Positions 31,593 to 33,800 of a stretch of DNA of 33,800 nucleotides are shown piece by piece. Source of the DNA: Acidobacteriota bacterium (lineage in GTDB: Bacteria; Acidobacteriota; Blastocatellia; Pyrinomonadales; Pyrinomonadaceae); assembly GCA_003222895.1 (NCBI GenBank), contig QHXI01000082.1, forward strand, positions 1-33,800, read 5' to 3'. Below the pieces are notes generated by a model. That model saw only the letters and a list, made by a program, of their open reading frames with translations, was not told the DNA's origin and did no database searches. The position numbers were made by a program, and so were the translations under genes. Numbering within the stretch: position 1 is the stretch's first letter; each line of letters starts with the position of its first letter.

Positions 31593-33674
31593 ATGAAATT
31601 TAGAAAATTCCTGTGCGCGATCATCGTCGCGCTATTCAGTTTACAGACGCTGCAATTTACCGCGCGCGCGGACGAAGGCATGTGGCCTTTTAATAACCTG
31701 CCGCGTGCCGAAATCAAACGGAAATACGGGTTCGAAATTACGGACGACTGGCTCAAGAAAGTACAGATGGCTTCGGTTCGATTCAATAACGGCGGCTCGG
31801 GATCGTTTGTCTCGCCGACGGGTTTGGTGTTGACGAACTATCACATCGTCGAAGATTTCGTCGGCGAAATGAGCACGCCGTCAAAGGATTATGCGAAAGA
31901 AGGTTTCGTCGCGCGCAAGGCCGCGGACGAAATGAAGATTCCCAATCTGGAACTGAACGTTTTGATGAGCATCGAAGACGTGACTGCGCGTGTTAACGGC
32001 GCGGTCAAGCCGGGCGCTTCTGACGCCGAAGCATTGGCGGCGCGCCGCGCGGAAATCGCGGCCATTGAATCTGAATCGACCAAGGCGACGGGTTTGCGCT
32101 CGGATGTCATTACGCTCTATCAGGGCGGGCAATACAATCTCTATCGCTACAAGAAGTACACCGACATGCGCCTCGTGTTCGTGCCTGAATTTCAGGCGGC
32201 GTTCTTTGGCGGCGATCCCGACAACTTCAATTTTCCGCGCTTCAACATCGACATGGCCCTGGTGCGCGTCTATGAAAACGACCAGCCGGTTCACCCCGCC
32301 AGCTATTTCAAATGGTCGACTGCCGGAGCGAAAGAAGGCGACCTCGCTTTCGTGATCGGCAATCCCGGCTCGACGGCCCGCTTGAACACCGTCGCTCATC
32401 TCGAAGAACTGCGCGACACGAGCATCCCGATCATCCTCCGTCTCTTGGAACGTCGCGAGGCGATGCTCAAGAAATATATGGCGACGGGCGACGAGCAGAC
32501 GCGCCGAGCTCAAAATGAATTGAACAGCATTCAGAACAGTCTCAAGGTCTATCGCGGACAGATTGCCGGCTTGAAAGACAAAGCCCTGATGGATCGCAAG
32601 GTGAGCGATGAAGCGGCGCTGCGTAAGTGGGTAGCCGCCGATCCGGAGCGACAAAAGAAATACGGCGACGCGTGGGATGCCATCGCCAAAGCGCACGGAA
32701 ACTATTCGTCGTACGCACGCGAAAGGAGAATCTTCGATCTGGGCGGCGGATTCAGCACCGCGCTGTTCGGATATGCGCGCACGATCGTGCGAATGGCAAC
32801 GGAAAAAGAGAAGCCGAACGCAGCGCGGCTGCCTGAATTCACTGACGCGCGGCTGGCTGCGATTCAGATGGCTTTATCCGCAGACACGCCATTCTTCGCT
32901 GACTTTGAAAAGCTAAAACTGGCCGATTCGCTCGCGTACATGCTCGAGCTGCTCCCGAACGATTCTTTGGCTAAGCAAATCATGCAAGGTAAGACGCCCG
33001 AAGCTCGCGCCGCAGAGCTAATCGACGGATCGAAACTGAACGATGTTGCCTATCGCAAACAACTCGCCGCCGCGAACCGGCAGACGATCGAAGCTGCAAC
33101 CGATCCGATGATCGTTTTGGCGCGCATGATTGACGACAAGGCCCGCGAGGTTCGCAAGCGTTACGAAAACGAAATCACCGGCGTCGATCGCACGAACTAC
33201 GCAAAGATCGCGCGCGCGCGTTTCGACAACGAAGGCACGAAGCTTTACCCCGACGCGACCTTTACGCTGCGGCTGTCATACGGGACGGTGAAGGGTTACA
33301 CAGAGAACGGCAAGCAGGTCGTGCCGTTCACCACGCTGGGCGGACTCTACGATCGCGCGGCCAGTCACAAATATGAGTTTCCTTACAACCTGCCGCCGCG
33401 TTGGATGGAGAAGAAGTCTTCGATCGATTTGAAGACGCCGTTCAATTTTGTTTCTACTGACGACATCATCGGCGGCAACTCCGGCTCGCCGACGATCAAT
33501 AAGAATGGCGAGCTGATTGGTTTGATTTTCGACGGCAACATTCAATCGCTCGTCGGGAATTTTATGTACGACGAATCCATCAATCGTGCGATTTCAGTTG
33601 ATGTACGCGCGATGAACCAAGTCTTGCGCAAAGTGTTCGACGCGAGCGAAATTGCCGATGAGTTGACGAAATAG
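31593..33674 (+). CDS. S46 family dipeptidyl-peptidase (DPP7/DPP11-like)
   Basis: A 693-residue exported serine peptidase that removes dipeptides from the N-terminus of peptides. Signal peptide MKFRKFLCAIIVALFSLQTL... ends near TARA|DE, followed by the family motif GMWPFNNLP. The chymotrypsin-like triad is visible as H84 in TNYHIVEDF (the family usually has TNHHC), D220 in NIDMALVRVY and S630 in GGNSGSP. G648 in IFDGN is at the position that is Gly in DPP7 and Arg in DPP11, suggesting hydrophobic rather than acidic P1 preference. I chose ATG 31593, which has GAGG at 31584-31587; the frame is open to 31536. Confidence 0.93.
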   Translation: MKFRKFLCAIIVALFSLQTLQFTARADEGMWPFNNLPRAEIKRKYGFEITDDWLKKVQMASVRFNNGGSGSFVSPTGLVLTNYHIVEDFVGEMSTPSKDYAKEGFVARKAADEMKIPNLELNVLMSIEDVTARVNGAVKPGASDAEALAARRAEIAAIESESTKATGLRSDVITLYQGGQYNLYRYKKYTDMRLVFVPEFQAAFFGGDPDNFNFPRFNIDMALVRVYENDQPVHPASYFKWSTAGAKEGDLAFVIGNPGSTARLNTVAHLEELRDTSIPIILRLLERREAMLKKYMATGDEQTRRAQNELNSIQNSLKVYRGQIAGLKDKALMDRKVSDEAALRKWVAADPERQKKYGDAWDAIAKAHGNYSSYARERRIFDLGGGFSTALFGYARTIVRMATEKEKPNAARLPEFTDARLAAIQMALSADTPFFADFEKLKLADSLAYMLELLPNDSLAKQIMQGKTPEARAAELIDGSKLNDVAYRKQLAAANRQTIEAATDPMIVLARMIDDKAREVRKRYENEITGVDRTNYAKIARARFDNEGTKLYPDATFTLRLSYGTVKGYTENGKQVVPFTTLGGLYDRAASHKYEFPYNLPPRWMEKKSSIDLKTPFNFVSTDDIIGGNSGSPTINKNGELIGLIFDGNIQSLVGNFMYDESINRAISVDVRAMNQVLRKVFDASEIADELTK

Positions 33675-33684
33675 AGCGAATCGG

Positions 33685-33773
33685 GTCAGTACCATCTGCG
33701 TCAGCGGATGGGTTAATCACTTCTTCCTGATAAAAGGAGTCTTGATCCCACCGCTTACGCAAGTGGTACTGAT
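33685..33773. repeat. REPIN-like element, GTCAGTACC family, copy 2
   Basis: An 89-bp element bounded by GTCAGTACCA and TGGTACTGAT. The left hairpin is CCATCTGCgtcaGCGGATGG (one G-T pair), and the right CCACCGCttacGCaaGTGG is imperfect. CTTGATCCCA before the right hairpin is identical to copy 1 at 7477-7560. It starts 11 bases after the S46 peptidase stop codon. Confidence 0.8.
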
Positions 33774-33800
33774 GTTATGAAGCAGCGCCTCCTTCGTGAG

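Noticed and set aside
31881-32696. A 271-codon minus-strand ORF opposite the S46 peptidase
   Set aside because: It overlaps a well-supported peptidase over the catalytic Asp region and has no independent support.
10933-33773. The short repeats as a CRISPR array
   Set aside because: The copies are kilobases apart, palindromic and of different families, with no regular spacers and no cas genes.

Overview
The window looks like chromosomal DNA of an Acidobacteriota bacterium, probably of the Blastocatellia/Pyrinomonadaceae type. This is inferred from gene content: three secreted VWA proteins of the acidobacterial VWFA-related family, an S46 dipeptidyl-peptidase, a secreted tricorn-like protease, an OmpA-type envelope protein and a class A PBP. 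GC is moderate to high, and many gaps carry short inverted-repeat elements. No rRNA, tRNA, CRISPR array, IS transposase or prophage gene was recognised.

Layout. 0.1-3.2 kb: Uma2-type nuclease, a lone DsbD-alpha-like periplasmic protein, an RDD membrane protein, then pgeF and acpS head to head with overlapping 5' ends. 3.2-4.9 kb: a compact, A-richer block with a small membrane protein, an ECF-like sigma factor and a small protein carrying the HxxxCxxC motif of zinc anti-sigma factors. Strong hairpins separate the units, and a 9-codon ORF precedes the last gene. 5.0-10.6 kb (minus strand): bifunctional PBP, a patatin-like phospholipase gene broken by a frameshift, a VWA protein and an OmpA-family protein.

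11.0-16.8 kb (minus strand): a 2-oxoacid dehydrogenase operon in the order lpdA, E1-alpha, E1-beta, DUF4242, E2. The leader and every intergenic gap hold an inverted-repeat or REP-like sequence, and these belong to different families. 17.0-21.6 kb (plus): rhodanese, a DUF2461/TIGR02453 protein and a tricorn-like protease with signal peptide and complete catalytic residues. 21.7-21.9 kb (minus): a 48-residue Cys/His-rich microprotein with a good ribosome-binding site. 22.1-25.6 kb (plus): a tight run of an unknown 121-residue protein, a cNMP-binding/DUF1003 membrane protein, an NRAMP-like transporter with non-canonical metal-site motifs and a predicted outer-membrane barrel, followed by an MFS exporter. 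27.1-31.4 kb (minus): two more VWA proteins, an unknown envelope protein translationally coupled to an orphan PolX-like helix-hairpin-helix protein. 31.6-33.7 kb (plus): an S46 peptidase.

Most genes concern the envelope, peptide degradation or central carbon metabolism. The least explained parts are the short-repeat families, several of which lie within about 10 bp of a stop codon, the sigma/HxxxCxxC block at 3.2-4.9 kb, the Cys-rich microprotein, and the DUF1003/NRAMP/barrel operon. All domain calls come from reading motifs by eye; no database search was run.
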